A DNA stretch of 64,000 bases from Marinobacter iranensis (GTDB lineage: Bacteria; Pseudomonadota; Gammaproteobacteria; Pseudomonadales; Oleiphilaceae). The stretch's first letter is position 1. The number at the start of each line of letters is the position of its first letter. Below, piece after piece: positions 54,085-62,330 of the stretch. A program made the translations under genes and the position numbers. Below the pieces are notes generated by a model. The model was not told where the DNA came from. It searched no databases and saw only the letters and a program-made list of their open reading frames with translations. Location of the stretch: contig NZ_JANCMW010000008.1 in NCBI RefSeq assembly GCF_029207565.1, forward strand, positions 146,620-210,619. The letters are read 5' to 3'.

Positions 54085-55281
54085 TTACTCGATGATCTTT
54101 GAGACTACGCCGGCACCAACGGTACGGCCACCTTCGCGAATCGCGAAGCGCAGACCATCTTCCATGGCGATCGGAGCAATCAGGGTAACACTCATCTTCA
54201 CGTTGTCACCCGGCATTACCATTTCCACACCCTCCGGCAGCTCACAGGAACCTGTGACGTCGGTGGTACGGAAGTAAAACTGCGGACGGTAACCCTTAAA
54301 GAACGGGGTATGACGACCACCTTCTTCTTTGCTCAGTACGTACACTTCGCACTCGAACTTGGTGTGCGGCTTGATAGAGCCCGGCACACACAGAACCTGA
54401 CCACGCTCTACGTCGTCACGCTTGGTACCACGCAGCAGTACACCAACGTTCTCACCAGCACGGCCTTCGTCCAGCAGCTTGCGGAACATCTCAACGCCGG
54501 TACAAACGGTCTTCACGGTATCCTTGATACCGACGATTTCCACTTCGTCACCCACCTTGATGATGCCACGCTCTACACGACCGGTCACCACAGTACCACG
54601 ACCGGAGATCGAGAAAACGTCCTCAATCGGCATCAGGAACGGCTGATCAATCGCACGCTCCGGATCCGGGATGTACTCGTCCAGGGCCTCTACCAGCTTA
54701 CGAACAGCGGTAGTTCCCATCTCGTTGTCGTCCTTACCTTCCAGCGCCATCAGCGCAGAACCGGTTACGATCGGCGTGTCGTCGCCCGGGAAGTCGTACT
54801 GGCTCAGCAGTTCGCGAACTTCCATCTCGACCAGCTCCAGCAGCTCCTCGTCATCAACCATGTCCGCCTTGTTCAGGAACACAACGATGAACGGAACGCC
54901 TACCTGACGGGACAGCAGGATGTGCTCGCGAGTCTGCGGCATGGGGCCGTCAGCTGCGGAACAAACCAGGATCGCGCCGTCCATCTGCGCCGCACCCGTG
55001 ATCATGTTCTTCACATAGTCAGCGTGGCCCGGGCAGTCTACGTGGGCATAGTGGCGCGCCGGCGAATCATACTCAACGTGAGACGTCGCGATGGTAATAC
55101 CACGCGCCTTCTCTTCCGGTGCGTTATCGATCGAATCGAATGCGCTTGCACTACCAGTACCCCACACTTCGTGACACACACGAGTCAGCGCGGCTGTCAG
55201 CGTGGTCTTGCCATGGTCTACGTGACCAATGGTGCCCACGTTTACGTGCGGCTTATTACGCTCAAATTTTGCTTTAGACAT
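54085..55281 (-). CDS. tufB: Elongation factor Tu, copy 2 (tRNA-tufB unit)
   Basis: The product is 398 aa, the same protein as copy 1. It starts with ATG and has GAG as the last codon where copy 1 has GAA; I saw no other difference between the two coding sequences, while the flanks are unrelated. An in-frame extension upstream runs into tRNA-Thr and is not coding. It is co-oriented with four tRNAs upstream and tRNA-Trp downstream, as in the E. coli tufB operon. It probably doubles EF-Tu output. Confidence 0.98.
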   Translation of the reverse strand: MSKAKFERNKPHVNVGTIGHVDHGKTTLTAALTRVCHEVWGTGSASAFDSIDNAPEEKARGITIATSHVEYDSPARHYAHVDCPGHADYVKNMITGAAQMDGAILVCSAADGPMPQTREHILLSRQVGVPFIVVFLNKADMVDDEELLELVEMEVRELLSQYDFPGDDTPIVTGSALMALEGKDDNEMGTTAVRKLVEALDEYIPDPERAIDQPFLMPIEDVFSISGRGTVVTGRVERGIIKVGDEVEIVGIKDTVKTVCTGVEMFRKLLDEGRAGENVGVLLRGTKRDDVERGQVLCVPGSIKPHTKFECEVYVLSKEEGGRHTPFFKGYRPQFYFRTTDVTGSCELPEGVEMVMPGDNVKMSVTLIAPIAMEDGLRFAIREGGRTVGAGVVSKIIE

Positions 55282-55331
55282 TCGACCTATCTCCCTAATC
55301 AACTGGACCGTAACGTTGACCGGACAAATAA

Positions 55332-55407
55332 TGGAGCTCATGACCGGAATTGAACCGGTGACCTCATCCTTACCAAGGATGTGCTCTACCGACTGAGCTA
55401 CATGAGC
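55332..55407 (-). tRNA. tRNA-Thr(GGT)
   Basis: A 76-nt cloverleaf starts GCTCATGTAGCTCAGTCGG. The anticodon is GGT in TTGGTAA, the T-arm contains GGTTCAATTCC, and CCA is encoded. It lies 50 nt upstream of tuf2. Confidence 0.98.
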
Positions 55408-55425
55408 GCTTTCAACACTACAAAT

Positions 55426-55500
<75 letters not shown>

Positions 55501-55510
55501 GAGCAATAAG

Positions 55511-55594
55511 TGGTGGAGGGGGCAGGATTCGAACCTGCGAAGCTTTCGCGTCAGATTTACAGTCTGATCCCTTTGGCCACTCGGGAACCCCTCC
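55511..55594 (-). tRNA. tRNA-Tyr(GTA)
   Basis: An 84-nt class II tRNA starts GGAGGGGTTCCCGAGTGG. The anticodon is GTA in CTGTAAA, with a long variable arm (CGCGAAAGCTTCG region), and CCA is encoded. Confidence 0.98.
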
Positions 55595-55634
55595 GAGTCA
55601 GGCCTGCCACCGGCAAACCTGCCTAAACTTAAAG

Positions 55635-55710
55635 TGGAGCTGGCGGACGGAATCGAACCCCCGACCTGCTGATTACAAGTCAGCTGCTCTACCAACTGAG
55701 CTACGCCAGC
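55635..55710 (-). tRNA. tRNA-Thr(TGT)
   Basis: A 76-nt cloverleaf starts GCTGGCGTAGCTCAGTTGG. The anticodon is TGT in CTTGTAA, the T-arm contains GGTTCGATTCC, and CCA is encoded. It is first in the tRNA-tuf transcript. Confidence 0.98.
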
Positions 55711-55738
55711 TCACATTCGCCTCTTCAGCGAGGGCGGT

Positions 55739-55767
55739 ATACTACGGATTTTCAGAACGCGTTGCAA
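55739..55767 (-). promoter_or_regulatory. Promoter of the tRNA-tufB unit
   Basis: On the - strand TTGCAA (55762-55767), a 17-nt spacer and TAGTAT (55739-55744) are followed by a GC-rich discriminator (ACCGCCC). It lies inside the last codons of the upstream SPOR-like gene. Its start would be about 20-25 nt before the first tRNA. Confidence 0.75.
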
Positions 55768-56470
55768 CACCTTCACAACGCCTGATTTCGACCAGATCGA
55801 AATTCTCACTGTAATCCATTTCCGCCGCCTCAACCGCACCGGAATCCGGCGACAGTTGGTCTTCAAAAACGAGCGCGTAGCTTATCTGATTTCGGGGGAA
55901 GTTGGCCAGTATTGCATTGAGATTCTGGCGTTTTTTTTCTTCCAGGACATTTTCGGCCGCCTGCCGGGACTCAAACAGGCCAAGCGATATCGCATTTCTG
56001 TTTTCACCCCGGGTCACAAGGTAGGAGTCGATCCCCCGTTGCTGGAGACTTCGAAACAGTTCGAGGGCCCGATCTTCCGGTTGAGGCGGGACAATCACCC
56101 AGTGCAAGGGAGACAACTCTCGCTCCTTTTCAAGCACCTCATAATCGGTTCCAGGCTGATTCAGGGCCCGATAGCCAGCCAGTGCCGCGTCAGCGGAATC
56201 GAACCACCCGAGCCGGATACAAAAGGTTTGCGGGCGTGACGTTTCTCGCGGAGGTACCGGCTCAACCGGGACCGCCAACTGGCCGGATGGCTCGCTCGGT
56301 GTTTCTGCCTCAGCTTCAATGTCGTCGTTTTGTGCGGAAGGCTTCAGGTCTGTCACCCGGGGCAGGGCCTGCCGCTCAGAAACAATGGCAACACGCTTGG
56401 GGCCAGTATTGTCGCTGTAGAACCATAAAGCCGCGTTGAGCAACAGCAGGGCAACCGCAAACCATCTCAT
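55742..56470 (-). CDS. SPOR-like membrane-anchored hypothetical protein
   Basis: The product is 242 aa. It has a single N-terminal membrane helix (residues ~3-18, WFAVALLLLNAALWFY) and an acidic Pro/Glu-rich linker (~45-80). The C-terminal half contains two SPOR-like betaalphabeta units (CIRLGWFDSADAALAGYRAL and AISLGLFESRQAAENVLEE). SPOR domains bind denuded glycan strands at the septum; that role here is inference. It overlaps coaX by 4 nt. The same gene order (SPOR-like, coaX, birA) is found, from memory, in Pseudomonas. Confidence 0.75.
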   Translation of the reverse strand: MRWFAVALLLLNAALWFYSDNTGPKRVAIVSERQALPRVTDLKPSAQNDDIEAEAETPSEPSGQLAVPVEPVPPRETSRPQTFCIRLGWFDSADAALAGYRALNQPGTDYEVLEKERELSPLHWVIVPPQPEDRALELFRSLQQRGIDSYLVTRGENRNAISLGLFESRQAAENVLEEKKRQNLNAILANFPRNQISYALVFEDQLSPDSGAVEAAEMDYSENFDLVEIRRCEGVATRSENP

Positions 56471-57201
56471 TCCAGCTCCCTCTCCTGGTCAATAGCCGCA
56501 AGCCCCACAAGCACCAGCCAGGGCTCATGAGTGGCTGAAAGACCGGCGTTGTTAAGCGCCTCGGCGTCACCACCCGTCACAATGGTCCGTTCCAGACCAA
56601 AACGAGCACAGTCGGCCTGAATCCTGGCGACCATTGATTCCCAGAGCCAGACCAGCCCATGCTGTACGCATTCCGTGGTCGACGCTCCCGGCTCCCCTGC
56701 CCGGGCATCGCGGGTGTCAAAACCAATCCTTGCAGCATCCTGCCTGAGCGAGCGGAGCATCATCTGCTTGCCCGGCAGAATGTACCCCCCCAGATGTTTC
56801 CCGGAGCCACTGACATAGTCAACGGTGATGGCACTACCCGCATCGATAACCGCAAAGCCGCCCGGGCCGGCGCTCCAGGCACCGTACATAGCGTGCCAGC
56901 GATCAGCGCCCATCTTTTCCGTATCCGTATAGGCATTGACCAGCCCACCACGCCGGCTTTCAGCCCAGTGGAAAACAATGGGCGCTGCACACAAGGCTTC
57001 CAGCCTCGACTGCAGGTGCCGGCGCTTGTCTTCCGAGATCACAGTGGATACCGCAATTCGCTCGATGTCTCCGGACCAGCGAGTGATCTCGCTGAATGGT
57101 TCGTCCGCGTCCAGCCCCACGAACCCGCTGTGGACCACATTACGATCACCACACAGCTGCCACTTCAGCCGGGTATTGCCCGCATCAACCAGTAGTTTCA
57201 T
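56467..57201 (-). CDS. coaX: Type III pantothenate kinase CoaX
   Basis: The product is 244 aa. It is an ASKHA-fold kinase with phosphate loop DAGNTRLKW (residues 6-14), the MGADRWHAMYGAW segment, and DAGSAITVDYV followed by GGYILPGKQMM. It phosphorylates pantothenate, the first step of coenzyme A synthesis; type III enzymes are not feedback-inhibited by CoA. It overlaps birA and the SPOR-like gene by 4 nt each. Confidence 0.96.
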   Translation of the reverse strand: MKLLVDAGNTRLKWQLCGDRNVVHSGFVGLDADEPFSEITRWSGDIERIAVSTVISEDKRRHLQSRLEALCAAPIVFHWAESRRGGLVNAYTDTEKMGADRWHAMYGAWSAGPGGFAVIDAGSAITVDYVSGSGKHLGGYILPGKQMMLRSLRQDAARIGFDTRDARAGEPGASTTECVQHGLVWLWESMVARIQADCARFGLERTIVTGGDAEALNNAGLSATHEPWLVLVGLAAIDQERELE

Positions 57202-58166
57202 GGCTGCACCCGCAGGCTTATCTCACCGGCACGGACCTTGACCAACTCTTCACCATCGGCAATGAGGTAATTGCCGGAGTCATCAATGCCACGACCGATT
57301 CCGGCCAATGTTCCCTGGCTGGCAACCAGGGCCTTGCCGGAAAAAATATCCCGACTCTGCCAACGCGCCCTGAACCCGCCAAAACCCTGCTCAGCGAATT
57401 CGTCCACCGCACGTAAAACCGAGTTAATGAGCGCTGCGGCAAGCTCGCTACGGCACCATCGACGTTCAGGCACGGCCATGGCGAGACTATTCCAGGACTG
57501 GTCCACGGCCGCTGCCTCTTTCATATGTACGTTCAGGCCAATGCCAGCCACAACCTGCACAACACCTTCCTCGAGCTCACCCTGGAGCTCAACCAGGATA
57601 CCTGCCAGCTTGCTGCCCCCGATGAAGATGTCGTTGGGCCACTTCAGTCCCACATCGACGACTCCCTGTTGCTCCAGAGCTTCAGCGACGGCCACCCCCA
57701 GAACCAGGCTCAGCCCGTCCAGCATGGCGAAGCTGCCACGAAAGGTCAGCCCCAGGCTCAGGTAGAGGTTCTGGCCCCGCGGACTTTGCCAAGGCCGGCC
57801 ACGCCGGCCACGGCCCGCAGTCTGACAATCCGCGATACACACAGGAACCAACCCGGCCCCGGACTCCGGGCGACGGCGAACAATCTCGGCATTGGTCGAG
57901 TCCACCTCGTCCAGCACCACCAGTTCAACGGCGGAACGACGCTGGGGCTCCAGGCCTTGCATAATCTGTTCAGCGTCGAGAAGGTCCATCTCACTCAGCA
58001 GGCGATAACCCTTTCCGCGAATGGTTTCTATGCGGACACCCTCGTCCGTCGCCCGCCGGATCTGCTTCCAGATTGCCGTACGACTGACACCGAGACTGTT
58101 GGCAAGTGACTCACCGGAGTGAACCTGGCCGTCCGCCAAAAGACCAAGGAGTGCTCTGGATTTCAT
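57198..58166 (-). CDS. birA: Biotin-protein ligase / biotin operon repressor BirA
   Basis: The product is 322 aa. The N-terminal winged helix-turn-helix (LANSLGVSRTAIWKQIRRA) implies a bifunctional repressor. The catalytic domain has GRGRRGRPWQSPRGQNLYL (biotin/AMP loop) and KWPNDIFIGGSKLAGILVE. A C-terminal SH3-like domain completes the protein. It biotinylates the acetyl-CoA carboxylase carrier protein. It is the first gene of birA-coaX-SPOR. Confidence 0.96.
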   Translation of the reverse strand: MKSRALLGLLADGQVHSGESLANSLGVSRTAIWKQIRRATDEGVRIETIRGKGYRLLSEMDLLDAEQIMQGLEPQRRSAVELVVLDEVDSTNAEIVRRRPESGAGLVPVCIADCQTAGRGRRGRPWQSPRGQNLYLSLGLTFRGSFAMLDGLSLVLGVAVAEALEQQGVVDVGLKWPNDIFIGGSKLAGILVELQGELEEGVVQVVAGIGLNVHMKEAAAVDQSWNSLAMAVPERRWCRSELAAALINSVLRAVDEFAEQGFGGFRARWQSRDIFSGKALVASQGTLAGIGRGIDDSGNYLIADGEELVKVRAGEISLRVQP

Positions 58167-58284
58167 GAAGGCATGCCCGAGTGTTTGAATGGGATCAGGG
58201 CGGGATTAAACAACACGTTGAGCCAAAAGACAAAGGACGAGACCGTCGCGGCATCGCAATTCCCGCAAATAATCCCACTGAGCC

Positions 58285-60684
58285 TCAGGGAATGGGGGTG
58301 GCGGTAAGGTTCGCCTCGATATCGAAATTCTGCATTTTCACACCGTACACCGCCGTTTGTGGTCCTCCGGTGGGGTGTACCAGGTCAATATTGTTGATGG
58401 AGAGCTCCCGGAACTGGCTCCTGGCCCGGACTGCAAAGCCCAGGGGCCGGCTTTCAAGATCCGTTGCGGTCGGCGACGATACATAGCGGTATCCCGCTGC
58501 GGCTGCCGGGTCCATGATTTTTTCGTCTCCCCTCGCGCCTGCGACCCCCAGGGCATCCGGGCCATCGGTTTTCTTGACCATCTTGGTCTGGTAGACGTCC
58601 ACGGACAGGTCGGTGCGTATGCCGAAGGTGTTGTCATCCACTCCGTCACCGTCGAAGTCGCCACCGTCACTGGTGTGGATATCATTGAGCAACAACCAGG
58701 TCCCGGTGTTATTGATCGGATTCCCGCTGGCATCGATTTGACGATTGGTTTCCCAGGCAAAGGCGTTCTTGCGGGTATCGCTTACGGCCCTGGCGAATAT
58801 TTGCTTCAGCCGCAGGGTAATACCCTCGTCCCCACGGGTTTCCCAAATGCCGCCCGAGGCCGTGCAATCCGCCCGGGTGGCCCCGGACCCACCGGCACAA
58901 ACGTCACCCGCACCGCCGGGGACAACCGTCATGCTGCTCCCGGTTTCGTATTGCTGCACGACAAAGCGACCGAAACTTGCCCCCCTATCCTTGTCGCCAA
59001 TACGCAAATTGCCCACATCCATCATGCTCCAGGCTTCGCCCTTGATGATGGCAAGACCTTCTTCGGTCACATCCACGGTCATATCACGAACATGAGCATC
59101 GTAGCTCAGATCGCTGATCCACAGGCCTTTCTGGGAAATCTCCCCATCACCCTCATCATAGGGCGCCGCAATGATGGCGGCCCGGCCATTACGTATGCGG
59201 ATATCCGAATTGATCGTCAGCCCCTCGCCACTGGCACCGCCGGCGCCCAGCGTGACCTGGCCATCCATTTCAAACTCATAGGCAGGGTAGAAGCCCAGAG
59301 CCAGCAGCAACTCGGTTCCGCCCTGCAAGGGGGCATCGTCACTACCCACCCTCAGGCCATTGATTCGATAGCCGGCGTTCACATCCTCAAAACCGACTCT
59401 GAGACCGTCATAGAAACGGGTGCCGTTAAGCTCGCCATCCCGGGTAACGTTCACCGTAACATCACCCTGACCCCAAGACTGCAGGCCGCTGAAGATCACC
59501 CGGTTGCCGTCCTCGGTATAGCTCAGGTCGGCCAACTGCAGACTCCATTCCGCGGACAGTCTCAGGCCCTGCGGGCCGGCATCAGGGTGCCCTCCCCCCT
59601 GCACGTAGATCGCATTGGTATAGTTACGACCGTTGTAGCTGTGATCCCGTAGCATGAAACTGACATTCACCTCGCCAATGCTGCGACCCTCGGCTCCCAT
59701 TTCGATGCGGCCAATATTGAACTCCCCATCCAGAGAGCCCAGCGTCAGCCCCAGCGCATCGCGGCCAAACCGATCCTTGGCGATATCAACGCGCAGGTCA
59801 TTTAGGTTGTAATGGCCGGTAATGTCCCGGAACGCAAGCGCGTTGTTGTCATCGTGGTATATAAAGGAAGCACTGTTTATTGTGGTTTCATTATCCACGC
59901 GGAAACCTTCTCCTTCCCGGCCGCCGGCGGTGACTCCCGTTTTCGAGGACAGATCAAAGGTACCGCTGAGCCCTCCATAGCTGGGCAGCGCCTGACCGGT
60001 GGAGACATCGTAGGTGTTGCCATGGTTTGCAGGATTACTACTGTAGCGAATCGCCCCCACATCATAGGAGCCGGATATGCGGGGTGCGTTCAGCTCCAGA
60101 GTACTGCCAACGACGTCAAGGGTGACGCCGAGCGCCTCCACACTGAGCGTAACGTCGTCGAGAAAGACTTCATTACCATTGGTTCGATAGCCCAGGCGGC
60201 CGCCTGTCATAGTATAGGCAGTATCGAAGGTATAGCCCGAAGAGCCAAACGCACCTCCCGGACTGATGCGCAAATTCCCCTGCAAGCTGTGATCAAAGAA
60301 AACACCCCCCATCCCGACACCCGGTGCGCCGGCGAGGCGGATATCGCCAAACTCGATCCGGCGATCTTCAACCAGGTAATCGAGATTCAGCGAAGCGTCC
60401 TCGGTGATGTCCACCTTGATGACGTGAGCAGCGGATTCCCCCGACCGGCTTGCGGAACCCACCCGGAAATCCTCCAGATAGATCCCGTTGCCGTCATCGA
60501 GGTAGGACAACCGGTCAGCGGTCATGCCCAGTTCCATTTCCAGGGTAATACCGCTCTGGCCGCTGATAGCGGCCATGTCGTCGTCATCAAGGCTTTGCAT
60601 CTCGGCCAAAACGGGGGCCGATAATACCAACGCCATTGCCCCGACCGATTGACACATCATGGAGCGAGCTCCGAAGCCAACCAT
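58285..60684 (-). CDS. Secreted beta-repeat protein with LxxxDxS-GQ N-terminal tag (799 aa), unknown function
   Basis: I do not recognise a characterised homologue. There is a signal peptide (cleavage predicted after A27, PVLA|E). The mature protein starts EMQSLDDDDMAAISGQ, the segment shared with the three genes upstream. The body has at least five similar beta units of the form L-x-Y-x-x-(D/N)-G-N-x-(I/V)-x-(L/F)-x-D-(I/F/V). Three are near residues 59-73, 101-115 and 164-178, with others around 280-300 and 395-410. A cysteine pair (C-x10-C) and a DFDGDGVDD calcium-type loop are in the last third. There are no membrane helices after the signal. It is the last gene of the operon, with GGGAGAAAG before the ATG. 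It resembles DUF6160/FilA-type proteins in memory only. A secreted or outer-surface structural role is inferred. Confidence 0.8.
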   Translation of the reverse strand: MVGFGARSMMCQSVGAMALVLSAPVLAEMQSLDDDDMAAISGQSGITLEMELGMTADRLSYLDDGNGIYLEDFRVGSASRSGESAAHVIKVDITEDASLNLDYLVEDRRIEFGDIRLAGAPGVGMGGVFFDHSLQGNLRISPGGAFGSSGYTFDTAYTMTGGRLGYRTNGNEVFLDDVTLSVEALGVTLDVVGSTLELNAPRISGSYDVGAIRYSSNPANHGNTYDVSTGQALPSYGGLSGTFDLSSKTGVTAGGREGEGFRVDNETTINSASFIYHDDNNALAFRDITGHYNLNDLRVDIAKDRFGRDALGLTLGSLDGEFNIGRIEMGAEGRSIGEVNVSFMLRDHSYNGRNYTNAIYVQGGGHPDAGPQGLRLSAEWSLQLADLSYTEDGNRVIFSGLQSWGQGDVTVNVTRDGELNGTRFYDGLRVGFEDVNAGYRINGLRVGSDDAPLQGGTELLLALGFYPAYEFEMDGQVTLGAGGASGEGLTINSDIRIRNGRAAIIAAPYDEGDGEISQKGLWISDLSYDAHVRDMTVDVTEEGLAIIKGEAWSMMDVGNLRIGDKDRGASFGRFVVQQYETGSSMTVVPGGAGDVCAGGSGATRADCTASGGIWETRGDEGITLRLKQIFARAVSDTRKNAFAWETNRQIDASGNPINNTGTWLLLNDIHTSDGGDFDGDGVDDNTFGIRTDLSVDVYQTKMVKKTDGPDALGVAGARGDEKIMDPAAAAGYRYVSSPTATDLESRPLGFAVRARSQFRELSINNIDLVHPTGGPQTAVYGVKMQNFDIEANLTATPIP

Positions 60685-60693
60685 ACTTTCTCC

Positions 60694-61242
60694 CTATGGA
60701 TTACCCGTGGGGAAAACCAGCAGGTTTCCCTCCATGATGACCTCGCCCTGCATTTCCACTGCAAAGATATCCGTTTGCTGAAATCCAGGATCCGTAGGCC
60801 TGAATGTATTGCTACCGGCAATCCTGAACCGGACGTCGTTAAAGCGGACCGTATCTGGCAGACCGATCTCCATCACGTCACCATTGAACTGCTCACCGTC
60901 GCCACCAAATCCCGAGTCAATAGAGCGGACTCTGAGCGTCAGGCCTTCGAAGGCAAAATCACCCTTTATTTCATCCAGCACCATCCAGCCGCCACCCTCT
61001 TTCAGGCGATAGGCCAGCCTGGCACCACATTTTTTGTCCGGGTCGTCACAGCGGCCAAAATAACTGTTCTCGATCGGGCCACCCATTTCGTTAATGCTGA
61101 TGTCGCCGGAGAGGTAGATACCGCCCTGGCCGGACACCTCGGAAAGATCCTGATCGTTCAGACGATCAAGCTCACCTGCAGCCTGGTTCACCGCAAGCAG
61201 CAACAGTGTTGCCAACACAGCCTGGCAGTAACGCCTGTTCAT
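60694..61242 (-). CDS. Secreted protein with LxxxDxS-GQ N-terminal tag (182 aa), unknown function
   Basis: Function is unknown. The signal peptide is residues 1-23 (QAAG|E). The mature start is ELDRLNDQDLSEVSGQGG, aligned without gaps with its neighbours. A short disulfide-type loop C-x6-C (CDDPDKKC) is at residues ~64-71. The rest is predicted beta-rich (DTVRFNDVRFRIAG, GEVIMEGNLLVF). It is the smallest member of the cluster and could be a subunit. It overlaps the preceding gene by 4 nt (ATGA) and lies 9 nt before the next. Confidence 0.8.
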   Translation of the reverse strand: MNRRYCQAVLATLLLLAVNQAAGELDRLNDQDLSEVSGQGGIYLSGDISINEMGGPIENSYFGRCDDPDKKCGARLAYRLKEGGGWMVLDEIKGDFAFEGLTLRVRSIDSGFGGDGEQFNGDVMEIGLPDTVRFNDVRFRIAGSNTFRPTDPGFQQTDIFAVEMQGEVIMEGNLLVFPTGNP

Positions 61243-62330
61243 GGCGCCAGATCCCTGGTTCGGATATCAAGATGCTGGATGAGCATGCCCTCGACCCTCG
61301 CCGACCCAAAATCCCGGTCCCCCACCGAGAAATTGCCAATATGCAGATTGCTGCGGTAGTCGGGATTGGTGTAATAATCTTCGTAGAAATCCCAGGTTTC
61401 TGCATTGCTACTGCCACGCAACCCATCGGCGCCAATTGCGCCCGGCGCAGGCTTGTCAATCGCCGCCACTTCAACAACAAAATTACCGGTGCCATCCACA
61501 TCGAAAAACACTGGCTGCAACTGGTTGCCAATAGCCAGTTCCAGTGCAAAATTGGTCATGGTGATGCGCGAACCACAGGACAGGCCATCCTGTGAGCAGG
61601 CGTTGATCGACAATTCCGGCGTATGAAAATTCAGTTTGAACTGCCCAACCATCTGCCGGCGATCGTCGTCGCCCCAGAGCCTGAGATAGCTGCCATCAAT
61701 GACGGCGCTTTTGGCGTGGATGTTGATATTGGCGGACCGGTCATCACCGACAGCGACGTTCATCTGCATACCCACATCCGGGCGCTCACCCATAAAATCC
61801 GCCGTCGCCGGGCGACTGGAACAGACACCACTGCCCGCCAGGGCGCCGGAATTCATACAGTCGTATCCCTGGGTAACGTCCACCAATGCCGGAGCTGCAA
61901 ATTCCAGAACCGCCTTATCCCTGATACCTATATTGTTTCCATCCACCACATCAATCCGATAGGGGTTTACCAGGCGCCCCAGGTTGACCGGGCTCAGGTT
62001 TTGCCCGTAGTTGCTTCCATTACCGGAAATATAGAGATGATTAACCACAATCTCGACGTCCCGCCCATCAGTACTCCTGAGGCCACCAATCTTGAAGATC
62101 CGGGCCTGGTTACCGTCAGCATCGGGCACATCCGTGCCATGGGAAAATTTGAAGTCTTCCAGTACCACACCAATTCCGGCGCCATCAATCTCCGACAGTT
62201 CGTTCTCGGAGAGATCCTCAAGCTCGGCGTTTGCCATCCCTGCGGCCAGAAGAACGCTCAGAACAAACGAAGTGCCAACAATTCCCGGCACCCGTTTAGC
62301 GCGATAGTGCAGGTTCGGGGTTAGCTTCAT
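61239..62330 (-). CDS. Secreted protein with LxxxDxS-GA N-terminal tag (363 aa), unknown function
   Basis: Function is unknown. The signal peptide has an extended basic N-region (cleavage after A35, MANA|E). The mature start is ELEDLSENELSEIDGAG, with Ala instead of Gln after the glycine. The shared motif VVLEDFKF follows directly. Two short cysteine loops occur (C-x11-C and C-x6-C). The mid-region mentions VVNHLYISGNGSNYG-like and INIHAKSAVIDGSYLRLWG strands, suggesting stacked beta structure. The start overlaps the upstream stop by 1 nt (TGATG) and its stop overlaps the next start by 4 nt, so expression is coupled. Confidence 0.8.
   Translation of the reverse strand: MKLTPNLHYRAKRVPGIVGTSFVLSVLLAAGMANAELEDLSENELSEIDGAGIGVVLEDFKFSHGTDVPDADGNQARIFKIGGLRSTDGRDVEIVVNHLYISGNGSNYGQNLSPVNLGRLVNPYRIDVVDGNNIGIRDKAVLEFAAPALVDVTQGYDCMNSGALAGSGVCSSRPATADFMGERPDVGMQMNVAVGDDRSANINIHAKSAVIDGSYLRLWGDDDRRQMVGQFKLNFHTPELSINACSQDGLSCGSRITMTNFALELAIGNQLQPVFFDVDGTGNFVVEVAAIDKPAPGAIGADGLRGSSNAETWDFYEDYYTNPDYRSNLHIGNFSVGDRDFGSARVEGMLIQHLDIRTRDLAP

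Noticed and set aside
58167..58284. Possible gene or terminator between the unknown operon and birA
   Set aside because: The 118 nt show no coding pattern and no stem with a U tract; whether the operon reads into birA is open.
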